A DNA stretch of 64,000 nucleotides from Microcystis aeruginosa FD4 (GTDB taxonomy: Bacteria > Cyanobacteriota > Cyanobacteriia > Cyanobacteriales > Microcystaceae). The stretch spans positions 310,001 through 374,000 of the forward strand of contig NZ_CP046973.1 in the NCBI RefSeq assembly GCF_009792235.1, read 5' to 3'. Below are positions 36,383 to 45,051 of this stretch, one piece after another. Numbering within the stretch: the stretch's first letter is position 1; every line of letters starts with the position of its first letter. The position numbers were made by a program, and so were the translations under genes. The notes under the pieces are model-generated. The model made no database searches, was not told the origin of the DNA, and was given only the letters and a program-made list of their open reading frames with translations.

Positions 36383-38851
36383 ATGATTAAACTCTTGACT
36401 CTCGAACTAGATGGCACATTTGATCGGGGATTTAAAGTAAAATTAGAAATTCGTCCCGATCTTAATTCTCGTCCCCAAACTGTGATCAAAGCAAGGCTAC
36501 CAGCTAATTTAGAGTTATTAACTATTTACCGTCAATGGCCACGTTACTATAGTGAATTAGAGGAATTTTTTAAAGTCTTAAAAGATAGCAATCCCCAACA
36601 AATTACCAATAGTTATCAGCAGAGTTTAGTCTTTACAAACTGCCAAGAAAAAGCCAAATTATTTGAGGACAAATTAAACAAATGGTTAAATAATAGCCCA
36701 GAATTTTAACCGATTAAAACCGCAATTCTGCTCTCTGGGAATAACTTTCGTATCTGGTTACAAACCGATAATATTTGGCTGCAAAGATTCCCCTGAGAAA
36801 AATGGAAAATTCTCAAAAATATCGGCGCAGATATAGCAATTATTGTCTCAGAATACGATACCTTAGCCAGACAATTAAAAAATCATGAAAAAATTCGGAT
36901 TTTGGTCATTTTAGGCTATGCCACCGACTTAAGATTTCTCGAAGAAGATCGCAAAACTTTAGACAATATTGCGGGAAAAGCAGGAGCGGAAATTATCTGG
37001 GAAAAAGCTCCCCACCCGCAAAAATTAAATCAGTTATTGCGTCAAGAAACTTGGAATATCCTCTTTTTTAGCGGTCATAGTGCCAGTACAGAAGATGGCC
37101 AAGATTGCGAAATTCAACTAACAGAAACTCATAAATTAAAGATAGCTGATTTTAGCTTTTCCCTGGGAGAAGCCACTAAAAACGGGTTAAAGTTAGCGAT
37201 ATTTAACTCCTGTGATGGTATCGGTTTGGCACAACAAATATCACGGGAAAAAGGTATGGCACTTCCCCATCTAATCTTTATGCGCGAGAAATTACCCGAT
37301 CCTATTTCTCCCAAATTTCTGCAATACTTTTTAACCGCTTTTACCAGTAATAAATCTCTCTATAGCGCCGTACATGAAGCCCAAAAAAATCTCCACGATG
37401 ACTGGGAAAAAGACTATCCCTGTGCCAGTTGGTTGCCCGTAGTTTGCCCCAATCCCACCGAAGAACCCCCCACTTGGCATAGTTTCAGTAACTCCCCTCA
37501 AAAACAACAAAATTGGCGACGATTCGCTCTAACTTTCGGTTTAGGTTTAGCCGTAGCGATGACAGTCTTGGCAATAAGAGAAACGGGAATTTTAGAACCC
37601 TTAGAATTAAATATTTATGATCGCCTGATGCAACTAAAACCCAAAGATAAACCCGATGAAAGATTATTAATTATTACCATTGATCGCCAAGATTGGGCAT
37701 ATCAAGATCGCATGGGTATGAAAAGACCAACAATACCCGGAAGCGATCAAAAACGTTCCCTCGCAGGAGAAGCATTATCGAAGCTTTTAAATAAATTACT
37801 ACCCTACCAACCGCAAATTATCGCCTTAGATATCCTCCGTCCCATCGCCGCCAGACAAGATTATCCACCCCTAGCCAACCAATTACAAAATACTCCTAAT
37901 TTTATCTCGATTTGTAAGTTTAATAATTACCCGCAACCGGACGGATTTCCCCCACCCACGGAACTGCCAAAAAATCAGAGTGGTTTTAGTAACACAGTGC
38001 CAGACGAAACCATTGCCGGAGTTCCCCGAATTCGTCGTTTTTTATATCAGGCAAAACTCGATCGCACCTCTCCCTGTCTTCCCCCGGATTCTTTGGCCAC
38101 AGTTGACTCGATGTCCTGTAATTTTAAAGATTATGCTCCTAGTTTTAGTCTCCTAATTGCCAAACGCTATCTAGAATCCCAGAATCAAGATTTTGACTGC
38201 AATAAACTGGAGCGGGGAATTCTAGAAATTAATATCGGGGATACTCATCTCGGTGACTGGCTAAAATCCAACCGCGGCCCCTATAAAACCCGTCAATCCG
38301 ATACCCGATCCGGCCGTCAAGTTATGCTCGCTTACCGTCGAATCGCCGATAATGGCATCGATGCGATCATAAAAATTGCCCCGAAAAAATCCCTCCGACA
38401 GGTTTTAGATGCGAGTTTTAATCTCAAATCAGTCCGGGAAAAAATTGTTCTAATTGGAGTAACAGAACCCGGGATCGATGATTTTTTAACACCCTTTAGT
38501 CGCAACCCGTCGGAAGCAATTCCGGGGGTTTATCTGCACGCGCACGCAGTCAGTCAAATTCTCGATACAATGACGGGAAAACGAGCCTCGATCGCTTTCT
38601 GGAATCCCCTACAGGAGACTTTCTGGGTGTTGGGGTGGTCCCTAGTGGGGGGATTATTAACGTGGCGTTTTCTTCGGGTGAAAACGGTACTTTTGACAGT
38701 GGTGATCGCTGTGATTTCCCTCACTGGCATCGGTTGGCTTCTCTTTAGTTATTTCGGTCTCTGGGTTCCGATTATCCCCCCAGCGATCGCACTTCTCACC
38801 ACCTCCGGTATCTTCTTTTTTCTTCGTTCTTATACTAAATCCGTTGAGTAA
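36383..38851 (+). pseudogene. CHAT-CHASE2 membrane protein with two in-frame stops (copy 2)
   Basis: One frame of 822 codons with a TAA at 36707-36709 (codon 109) and a TGA at 36794-36796 (codon 138). Copy 1 reads Glu and Trp there. Order: N-terminal domain (1-110); a caspase-like CHAT domain (about 150-350) with the His in LFFSGHSAS and Cys in IFNSCDGIGLA; one membrane segment (RRFALTFGLGLAVAMTVLAI). The CHASE2 sensor region follows (about 405-720, with LLIITIDRQDWAYQ and IVLIGVTEPGIDDF), then further membrane segments ending at 38851. A product from Met 36902 (649 aa) would keep most of CHAT and all of CHASE2, so partial function is possible. Confidence 0.85.
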
Positions 38852-38883
38852 CGCACAGAAAACGGGTTTCTCGGAGAAACCCC

Positions 38884-38916
38884 AGAAAACGGGTTTCTCG
38901 GAGAAACCCGTTTTCT
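38884..38916 (+). terminator. Perfect 16-bp hairpin between CHASE2 and protease genes
   Basis: AGAAAACGGGTTTCTC and GAGAAACCCGTTTTCT form a perfect stem with a minimal loop, ending in T-rich sequence. An extra copy of the left half (38856-38881) stands just before it. Only 27 bases separate it from the downstream ATG, so it may act as a terminator or attenuator. Confidence 0.65.
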
Positions 38917-38943
38917 ACTATTTAAAATAGCAAGGTAACAGCC

Positions 38944-41856
38944 ATGATCAAACCTTCGATCGCCCTCATCCTTCTTTTCTCCCTACTGCCTCAACCCGGA
39001 TTAACCCTTGTCACCCCGGCTGCCGGAAATATTTCTAACGATCGCATTCTGACGGCACAGGGCGATCGGGAGCTTACCGAGGAGCAAATCCTACAACGAG
39101 TCACCGTTCGGATCACTAGCGAGATAAATCGGGGATCGGGGACGATTATCGGCAAAAAAGGCGATAATTACCTCGTCCTAACCAACACCCACGTTGCCCG
39201 CACCGCAAAAAACCTACAGGTACAAACCCACGACGGCCACAGCCGTGCGGCCCGCATTGTCCCCGGTTCCCTATCGGAGAATCAAGATCTCGCCCTGCTA
39301 GAGTTTAGCGATACCCGGAATTATGCGATCGCCACCATCGCGGAGTTTACCATCAATCAAAAAAGGATCGGTTTAGAAGTGGTGGCTGCGGGATATGTTG
39401 CCGAAACGGGACAGTATCGGACGACAAAGGGAACCCTTGAACAGGTGAGCGATCGACCCCTCCGGGAGGGCTACAGCGTCGGTTATAGTGGGGAGATCGT
39501 GCAGGGAATGAGCGGTGGCGGCATTTTTGTCGAGGGGGAGTTAATCGGCATTAACGGGCGATCGGCCTATCCGATTCTCTCTAACTACATCTACGAGGAC
39601 GGTACAAAACCCACTGGAGAAGAAATTCAACAGATGAGAGCGGTTAATTGGGGCATTCCCCTTAATACCCTATTAACCTACATCCGTCCCGAAATTCTCA
39701 CCGCCTACAAGCTCCCTTTACCGAAAAACGACTCCAGCATCGAAAACCCGGTTTATACTGGCTACATCGCTCAATTAGAAGCAAAAGCGAAGGGTTTCAC
39801 CGTCCGGATCGATAGTACGAGCGGTGCAAACGGTAGCGGTGTCATTATCGCCCAGCAGGGAAAAACCTACACCGTCCTAACCGCCGATCACGTCCTCTGT
39901 GAGAAAGTAGCCGAGGAGAAAACCTGTGCCAATGTCACCTACACCGTCGTCACCAGGGACGGCAAAACCCGAAAAATCGAGAAAAGCACCATCATCCGGC
40001 AGGAAGGGGTAGATTTAGCAGTTTTTCAGTTTGAAAGCCAGGACAATTATCCGGTTGCGGAAATAGCGAATTATAACCCAAATACTAATGATTTTGTTTT
40101 TGCCGCAGGCTTCCCCAAAATTGGCCAAAATCCCTCGAAATGGTTGTTTAGTGGCGGTATAATTAACGATAAAGAAACGGGATTACTACAAACCCGCCAA
40201 AGTGACTTAAGCACTCAACAAAGTGGAACATTACAAAGTGTTGCTTCTTTAACCGGAGGCTATGAATTAGTTTATACCAGCATCACATTTGGGGGCATGA
40301 GTGGCGGTGCAGTCTTAGACTCCCAGGGGAGAGTAATAGGGATTCATGGACGTTCAGAAGGAGCAGGGGGAGGGAAAATTCAGTTAGGGTATAGTTTAGG
40401 GATTCCCATTAGCACTTTTATCGGATTGCAAGAAAGATTGAAGGTAAAACCGCAATTATTAACCACTACTCAACCCCAAGTTAGTCAGCAACAAAAACAA
40501 GAAATTATTTTAGCAATTACTGGTGTTATTGTTCCTAATACCAATGCGAAGGCGGATATTTGGATAGAAAGGGGAGGACAATTATGGCGGTTACGGAGGT
40601 ATGAGGAAGCAATTAAAGCCTTTGATGAGGCGATTAAGCAAAATGACCCCGATAATGTCTATTTAGCCTGGTATGGGAAGGGATTAGCGTTATTTACTTT
40701 AGATAAAGATCAACCAGCCATAGAAGCTTTGCAACAAGCGATTAATACCTTACCTAAAGGGGAAGATTTAAAGGAGTTTCACAGTAGTATTTTACAACTG
40801 CAAAGTGCTGTTTATCAATATTTAGAAAATTATGAGCAAGCATTAACAGTGATTAATCAGGCGATTTTTCTGTTTCCCAATAACCCCAATCACTATAATG
40901 AAAAATGGGTAGTATTAAGTGAATTAAAACGCTATGATGAGGGATTAGCCGCAATTAATAAAGCGATTGAACTTGCGCCTCGTGCTCAAGCTTACTACAA
41001 TCGGGGGAATCTTTACTTTAACCAACAAAAATACGAATTAGCTTTAGCTGACTACAACAAAGCTATTAAACTTGATTCTAATGATGCTTATGCTTACAAC
41101 AATCGGGGGAATCTTTACTATGACCAACAAAAATACGATTTAGCCTTAGCTGACTTCACCAAAGCTATTGAACTTAATCGTAATTTTGCTGAGGCTTATC
41201 TCGGTCGTGGGGTTGTTTACTATCTCCAACAAAAATACGAATTAGCTTTAGCTGACTTCAACAAAGCTATTGAACTTGATTCTAAGTTAGCTATGGCTTA
41301 CTACAATCGGGGGAATCTTTACTTTAACCAACAAAAATACGAATTAGCCTTAGCTGACTACAGCAAAGCTATTGAAATTAATCGTAATTATGCTAATGCT
41401 TACAACAATCGGGGGAATCTTTACCAAGACCAAAAAAAATACGAATTAGCCTTAGCTGACTACAGCAAGGCTATTGAACTTAATCCTAATGATGCTAAAG
41501 CTTACTACAATCGGGGGAATCTTTACCAAGACCAAAAAAAATACGAATTAGCCTTAGCTGACTACAGCAAGGCTATTGAAATTAATCGTAATTTTGCTGA
41601 GGCTTACAACAATCGGGGGAATCTTTACTTTGCTCAACAAAAATACAAATTAGCTTTAGCTGACTACGAGGAAGCTATTAAAATTAATTCTAATTTTGCT
41701 GAGGCTTACGCCAATCGTGGTCTTTTATATGCCGAATTAAAACAAACCGAAAAAGCAAAAATTGATCTACAACAAGCAGCTATATTATTCCGCCAACAGA
41801 ATAATATGGCTGCTTATGAAAAGGTGATGCAGGTTTTACGCGAATTAGGGAGGTGA
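38944..41856 (+). CDS. Double-trypsin (S1) protease with C-terminal TPR array
   Basis: A 970-aa exported protein with a signal peptide (IALILLFSLLPQPGLTLV). Trypsin-like domain 1 (about 50-250) has His in VLTNTHVA, Asp in DLALLEF and Ser in VQGMSGGGIF. Domain 2 (about 280-490) has LTADHVL, DLAVFQF and GGMSGGAVL. Both triads look complete. From residue 540 come at least ten TPR units; seven (40990-41705) are near-identical 102-bp tandem repeats of the NRGNLY/KYELALADYNKAI type. The first 1.1 kb closely matches the paralogue at 47498, then codon use turns AT-rich. Likely a periplasmic protease with a protein-binding scaffold. Confidence 0.85.
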   Translation: MIKPSIALILLFSLLPQPGLTLVTPAAGNISNDRILTAQGDRELTEEQILQRVTVRITSEINRGSGTIIGKKGDNYLVLTNTHVARTAKNLQVQTHDGHSRAARIVPGSLSENQDLALLEFSDTRNYAIATIAEFTINQKRIGLEVVAAGYVAETGQYRTTKGTLEQVSDRPLREGYSVGYSGEIVQGMSGGGIFVEGELIGINGRSAYPILSNYIYEDGTKPTGEEIQQMRAVNWGIPLNTLLTYIRPEILTAYKLPLPKNDSSIENPVYTGYIAQLEAKAKGFTVRIDSTSGANGSGVIIAQQGKTYTVLTADHVLCEKVAEEKTCANVTYTVVTRDGKTRKIEKSTIIRQEGVDLAVFQFESQDNYPVAEIANYNPNTNDFVFAAGFPKIGQNPSKWLFSGGIINDKETGLLQTRQSDLSTQQSGTLQSVASLTGGYELVYTSITFGGMSGGAVLDSQGRVIGIHGRSEGAGGGKIQLGYSLGIPISTFIGLQERLKVKPQLLTTTQPQVSQQQKQEIILAITGVIVPNTNAKADIWIERGGQLWRLRRYEEAIKAFDEAIKQNDPDNVYLAWYGKGLALFTLDKDQPAIEALQQAINTLPKGEDLKEFHSSILQLQSAVYQYLENYEQALTVINQAIFLFPNNPNHYNEKWVVLSELKRYDEGLAAINKAIELAPRAQAYYNRGNLYFNQQKYELALADYNKAIKLDSNDAYAYNNRGNLYYDQQKYDLALADFTKAIELNRNFAEAYLGRGVVYYLQQKYELALADFNKAIELDSKLAMAYYNRGNLYFNQQKYELALADYSKAIEINRNYANAYNNRGNLYQDQKKYELALADYSKAIELNPNDAKAYYNRGNLYQDQKKYELALADYSKAIEINRNFAEAYNNRGNLYFAQQKYKLALADYEEAIKINSNFAEAYANRGLLYAELKQTEKAKIDLQQAAILFRQQNNMAAYEKVMQVLRELGR
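40990..41705 (+). repeat. Seven 102-bp tandem repeats encoding TPR units
   Basis: The anchor TCGGGGGAATC recurs at 41001, 41103, 41307, 41409, 41511 and 41613, with a diverged unit near 41205, at 102-bp spacing (34 codons). The similarity is at DNA level, beyond what TPR conservation requires, so the array should vary in unit number between strains. Confidence 0.85.
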
Positions 41857-41859
41857 CAA

Positions 41860-42206
41860 ATGATAAAAACACCCGTTGATTTATACCGTAGAGGTAATGC
41901 TACATCTCCCAGAATGGATCATGTTCGTCCTAACAAAGATATTGCTATCTATGAAAATAATGGGCAAATATGGGTAAAAAAAACCTTGTCGATGGACAAA
42001 CACCGGGGGGAATTTCGACCTTTTCCGTTCAGGGAATAGGAAACAACTGGTGGAAACTAGATCGGGGGAATTCTATTCCCAGTGAGCTAGAATTAATTAA
42101 TGATCGAGGTAATCACTGGTTATGGAAACCCTTATTTCCCATGTCAATAGAAACCTATCAACAAGCCTTAAGGGTAATTGGTGAATTTTTTTATCGTGTA
42201 AGTTGA
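41860..42206 (+). pseudogene. Tse2-like ADP-ribosyltransferase toxin, frameshifted in an A-tract
   Basis: ATG at 41860 gives DLYRRGNATSPRMDHVRPNKDIAIYENN and then runs into eight A residues (41976-41983). The downstream frame reads NLVDGQTPGGISTFSVQG, NNWWKLDRG, LELINDRGNHWLWKP and MSIETYQQAL. Nine As would join the two halves into one 115-aa protein with the pattern of Tse2-family toxins (DLYRxxN, GGISTF, NDRGNHW). As drawn it is off by one base. The next gene (42215) starts eight bases later and may be its partner. The A-tract could be a sequencing error or a slippage site. Confidence 0.6.
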
Positions 42207-42214
42207 GGTAAACT

Positions 42215-42559
42215 ATGAAAACTCTATCATTTAAAGACATCCAATTTATTATCGAAGCTCTCGAATCCCTTCTCAAAAATTATAGTGACCGTATTCAACA
42301 ACTAGAAGCTCTCGAAAACTATGAAGATGAAATTTCAGACTTAAGTAATGATTCTCTATTTTTACAAGAATTAATTACTGACTTACAAAATCAACAAACA
42401 CAAGAATTAGCTCTACTTGTGCCTGAATTTGATTTGAAAAAAATGTCTTTACAAACATTAATTAAACAAGGAAAAACCCTGTCAATTGAGGAAAAATTAA
42501 TCTTAGTGGAATCTCTAACTTCATCAATCCGCGAAGAATATAATCTAATGCGAACCTGA
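42215..42559 (+). CDS. Hypothetical protein, possible partner of the Tse2-like gene
   Basis: A 114-aa, strongly acidic, mostly helical protein: ALESLLKNYSDRIQQLEAL and FLQELITDLQNQQTQELALL, with a C-terminal SLQTLIKQGKTLSIEEKLILVESL. The tail SIEEKLILVESLTSSI resembles addiction-module antidote segments that precede RelE-type genes. No DNA-binding motif is evident. Its position directly after a toxin-like frame suggests an immunity or antitoxin role. Confidence 0.5.
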   Translation: MKTLSFKDIQFIIEALESLLKNYSDRIQQLEALENYEDEISDLSNDSLFLQELITDLQNQQTQELALLVPEFDLKKMSLQTLIKQGKTLSIEEKLILVESLTSSIREEYNLMRT

Positions 42560-42572
42560 AATGAGAAACATA

Positions 42573-42602
42573 ATGATTACTTATTTAGCCACCGTTCATA
42601 AA
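42573..42602 (+). pseudogene. hicB start codon remnant
   Basis: Ten codons, MITYLATVHK, match the first ten codons of hicB at 51841 almost exactly. They then run into the dispersed repeat at 42603. This is the beginning of a second hicB gene whose remainder is gone. Confidence 0.55.
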
Positions 42603-42760
42603 GTCCGTAGGTTGGGTTGAGCGAATAAATAGGTTAAAGAAAACCTCTCAATTCCAAGGAAAAGCGAAACCCAACACCCAACACCTAAATCTGTCTGAAT
42701 CTTTTTGTTGGGTTTCCTTGGGTGTATTGTTGGGTTTCGTGCCTCAACCCAACCTACTTT
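42603..42760. repeat. Dispersed palindromic repeat (GGTTGGGTTGA family)
   Basis: GTCCGTAGGTTGGGTTGAGC at the left and CTCAACCCAACCTAC at the right. The inside has AAAGAAAACCTCTCAATTCC and AAAGCGAAACCCAACACCC. It directly follows ten codons of a lost hicB gene and precedes a toxin fragment. Confidence 0.75.
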
Positions 42761-42777
42761 AGCTAGTAGGAGGGAAT

Positions 42778-42864
42778 AAAACTGGCGATAAAAGATGGTA
42801 TGAAAAAAACATTCCCATCGCCGAAAAAAGACTTGAAGCCTATTTAAAAACCTTAACGGAGTAA
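42778..42864 (+). pseudogene. RelE/HigB-like toxin, C-terminal remnant
   Basis: The frame KTGDKRWYEKNIPIAEKRLE, then AYLKTLTE, stops at 42862-42864. W/Y-Y-E-x-x-IPxA is the usual end of RelE-type toxins that pair with an Xre antitoxin. The N-terminal part has been replaced by the dispersed repeat. Confidence 0.55.
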
Positions 42865-42869
42865 AATCT

Positions 42870-43181
42870 ATGATTACCTTTGATGAAGAAATGGATAAAC
42901 TGCCCTCTGAAAGAAGGGCAAAAATTGAAGCTAAAACCCAAGAACTTTTACAAGAAATGCAAATCATTGATGAACTTCGTCAACGACTAGGACTTTCTTC
43001 AGAAGAAATCACGGAAAGCGAAAGTGAACAGCCCTGTTTTTCAGCAAAATCGGATGATTTCAAACAACATCTTACCCTAGAAAATTTAACCCGTATGATG
43101 AGGGAATTAGGGGGAGAATGGGAACTTACCCTTAAATTTCCTGAGCAACAAGTGATTAAATTAAGTAGTGAGTGCCCGTAG
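42870..43181 (+). CDS. Xre-like antitoxin with degenerate helix-turn-helix
   Basis: A 103-aa frame six bases after the toxin remnant. It begins MITFDEEMDKLPSERRAKIE, has ELRQRLGLSSEEITESE where an Xre-type DNA-binding helix would start, and ends LTRMMRELGGEWELTLKFPE, the standard tail of HigA-like antitoxins. The middle (SEQPCFSAKSDDFKQH) does not look like a normal recognition helix, so DNA binding is doubtful. Confidence 0.6.
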   Translation: MITFDEEMDKLPSERRAKIEAKTQELLQEMQIIDELRQRLGLSSEEITESESEQPCFSAKSDDFKQHLTLENLTRMMRELGGEWELTLKFPEQQVIKLSSECP

Positions 43182-43183
43182 TC

Positions 43184-43385
43184 TCTAGGTTGGGTTGAGC
43201 GAATAAACAGGTTAAAGAAAACCTCTCAATTCTCAGGGAAAGCGAAACCCAACATTTCAGTTATCAGTGATCAATGATCAGTGATCAGTTATCCTTTTTT
43301 AAGGAAATAAAAATTAAAATATTTCTGATTTCAAGCTACCAACGACCGGCCGTAGTTTGGTAACGTCAACCTAACCTACGGTAAT
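43184..43385. repeat. Dispersed palindromic repeat, interrupted
   Basis: The left half (TAGGTTGGGTTGAGCGAATA to AAAGCGAAACCCAACA) spans 43190-43255. It is followed by ATCAGTGATCA short repeats and a right arm GTCAACCTAACCTACGG near 43380. The gap 43182-43436 contains no gene. Confidence 0.55.
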
Positions 43386-43436
43386 TGCTATGATTACTAG
43401 GGTCGGTAGAGCCGATTTTTTTTAAGCATTTAACAT

Positions 43437-43685
43437 TTAAGCACCCAATCTTCCTTCTAAAATGCCAATGATGGACAAATCCTCATCTAAGGTTTCCCAA
43501 TGTAATCCCGTACCATCACAAATTAACTCAACCTCTGCTAATTGTTCAAAGGTTGCTTTTGATAAGCGTTTATTTTTATAAGCAGGAAAACGAATTTCTC
43601 TATCGTCTTCTAAACGAATACAAATCCATTTATCTTCAACCCAAACTTTTTGAGCTTTTACTGTGCTTTCATGTACCAAATACAT
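43437..43685 (-). CDS. DUF2442 protein
   Basis: An 82-aa protein of the DUF2442 family (VEDKWICIRLEDDREIRFPA, then HWETLDEDLSIIGILEG). DUF2442 genes regularly follow DUF4160 genes and are thought to form a toxin-antitoxin-like pair, biochemically unproven. Its start overlaps the DUF4160 gene by 17 bases on the same strand. Intact. Confidence 0.8.
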   Translation of the reverse strand: MYLVHESTVKAQKVWVEDKWICIRLEDDREIRFPAYKNKRLSKATFEQLAEVELICDGTGLHWETLDEDLSIIGILEGRLGA

Positions 43686-43905
43686 CGTGCCATTTCCTCC
43701 GTATTATTTCTAAGTTTTCTGTAATGATAATTTCAGCCCGAACAATTTCTTTAGTTTTCAAACCTTTGGCATAATCCAATTCTAGCGGCTCTAGCCAAAA
43801 TTTAGCATATCCGCCGCCGCGTCGAACGTGAACGTGGATGGGTTCATTGCCTTTATTGGCATAGAAAAAGAAAACATAACCTTCCAGTCTGAAAATTTCT
43901 GGCAT
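43669..43905 (-). CDS. DUF4160 protein
   Basis: Start MPEIFRLEGYVFFFYANKG at 43905 (78 aa). The family motif is EPIHVHVRRGGGYAKFWLEP, with the pair HVHV, followed by KTKEIVRAEIIITENLEIIRRKW. It overlaps the downstream DUF2442 gene, the usual arrangement. The frame is open further upstream to 43962, but those residues are not family-like. Confidence 0.8.
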   Translation of the reverse strand: MPEIFRLEGYVFFFYANKGNEPIHVHVRRGGGYAKFWLEPLELDYAKGLKTKEIVRAEIIITENLEIIRRKWHDVFGT

Positions 43906-44149
43906 GAGATTAAAGCTTATTTGGCTGGATTTGGCCAAGCATGAAATGTAACGCACCACCAATTTTACAATATTCAGCGGGTCATGCCTACAGTGCTTGT
44001 CATCTTGGTGCGATCACTGTTTTAGAGGACGAAAAGCGATCGCATCCTTTCCTAGGTTGGGTCATCGGAACGAAACCCAACACCCAAATCTGTCTGAATC
44101 TTTTTTTGGGTTTCTTTGGGTGTATTGTTGGGTTTCCTTACGTCTATCG

Positions 44150-44270
44150 GCTAGACAAGGAAAAAGCGATCGAGGATTTCCGACAAGCCGCCGAACTGTT
44201 CCGCCAGCAAGGGAACGCGCCAGCACGCGAAAAAGCCCTGCAATTCCTACGGCAATTAGGCGCGGTCTAG
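44150..44270 (+). pseudogene. TPR-protein C-terminal remnant
   Basis: The frame LDKEKAIEDFRQAAELFRQQ, then GNAPAREKALQFLRQLGAV, ends at 44270. It matches the closing segment of the TPR proteins at 45052 (AELFRQQGN...ALRQLGA) and 38944. A dispersed repeat at 44053-44143 abuts it, and no trypsin or TPR body remains. Confidence 0.5.
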
Positions 44271-44315
44271 ATACTCGATCGATTTTGAATCTCACCCCGA
44301 AAAAAGCGATCGATC

Positions 44316-44873
44316 TTACAGCAAGATTTCTAGCGCTAGGGTGAACCCCGGAACCACATCTTCCCCGCTTAAAATCGCGTTCTCGGGATAACAGGTAATC
44401 GTCCCGTCCTGACGATAGACGAAAGCCTGTTTATTGTGGCGATCGATCAACCATCCTAACTTCACCCCGTTCTCCCGATACTCCTCCATTTTCCGCTTTA
44501 ACTTGGATAAACTATCGGTTTTAGAACGGATCTCGATCACGAAATCCGGCGCGAGATCGAGAAATTCATCCTCCCTTTCCTGCCAACCGGACGGTAAACG
44601 TTCTCTCGCCACGAAAGCCACATCGGGAGAGCGTACCGCGCTATTGGCCAGTTTAAAACCGCCGCTAGAACTAAATACCTCTCCTAACCCGTTCTGTTCG
44701 ACCCAGTAGAGCAGGCGAGCGCCGGCTTTCAGTTCTCGATTCGCTGAAATACTTCCGATCGGGGGCATAGTGACTAACGTTCCATCTGCATTGCGTTCAA
44801 AGCCTAATTCCGGGTTCTGACAACTGAGGCGAATTAATTCCGCATCAGTAATCGTCGGGGATTTGCTTACCAT
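44316..44873 (-). CDS. Uma2-family (DUF820) endonuclease-like protein
   Basis: A 185-aa Uma2 protein. The N-terminus has FERNADGTLVTMPPIG, then a VRSPDVAFVARERL strand with the first Asp, FVIEIRSKTDSLSKLKRKM for the second acidic strand and basic helix, and LGWLIDRHNKQAFVYR near the end. The role is unknown; members are often proposed to be selfish or regulatory nucleases. GC-rich codons match the protease island on its right rather than the AT-rich toxin genes on its left. Intact. Confidence 0.88.
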   Translation of the reverse strand: MVSKSPTITDAELIRLSCQNPELGFERNADGTLVTMPPIGSISANRELKAGARLLYWVEQNGLGEVFSSSGGFKLANSAVRSPDVAFVARERLPSGWQEREDEFLDLAPDFVIEIRSKTDSLSKLKRKMEEYRENGVKLGWLIDRHNKQAFVYRQDGTITCYPENAILSGEDVVPGFTLALEILL

Positions 44874-45051
44874 ATTGCATCAAAAAAAACAAGTATTTTT
44901 CACTAAATGATAACAAAGCGATGCCGATTGCCGCGCTTTTTCCTTTTGTACCCGAAAGGAAAAAAAATTGATCGCCCTATCCTGCATATTCTCAAAAAAG
45001 CAACCGATGAATTAGGTAGAAGCTCAAATCACCCTCACCGAGGAACTACCC

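Noticed and set aside
40990..41705. CRISPR-like regular repeats
   Set aside because: The 102-bp period is in frame and encodes TPR units; there are no short conserved repeats with unique spacers, and no cas genes in the window.
42596..42967. 123-aa minus-strand ORF
   Set aside because: It is the complement of the dispersed repeat and of the start of the Xre-like gene; such ORFs appear at every copy of the repeat.
43997..44344. Overlapping ORFs of 109 and 115 aa
   Set aside because: They read through the dispersed repeat in several frames; only the short TPR tail at 44150-44270 has recognisable protein character.
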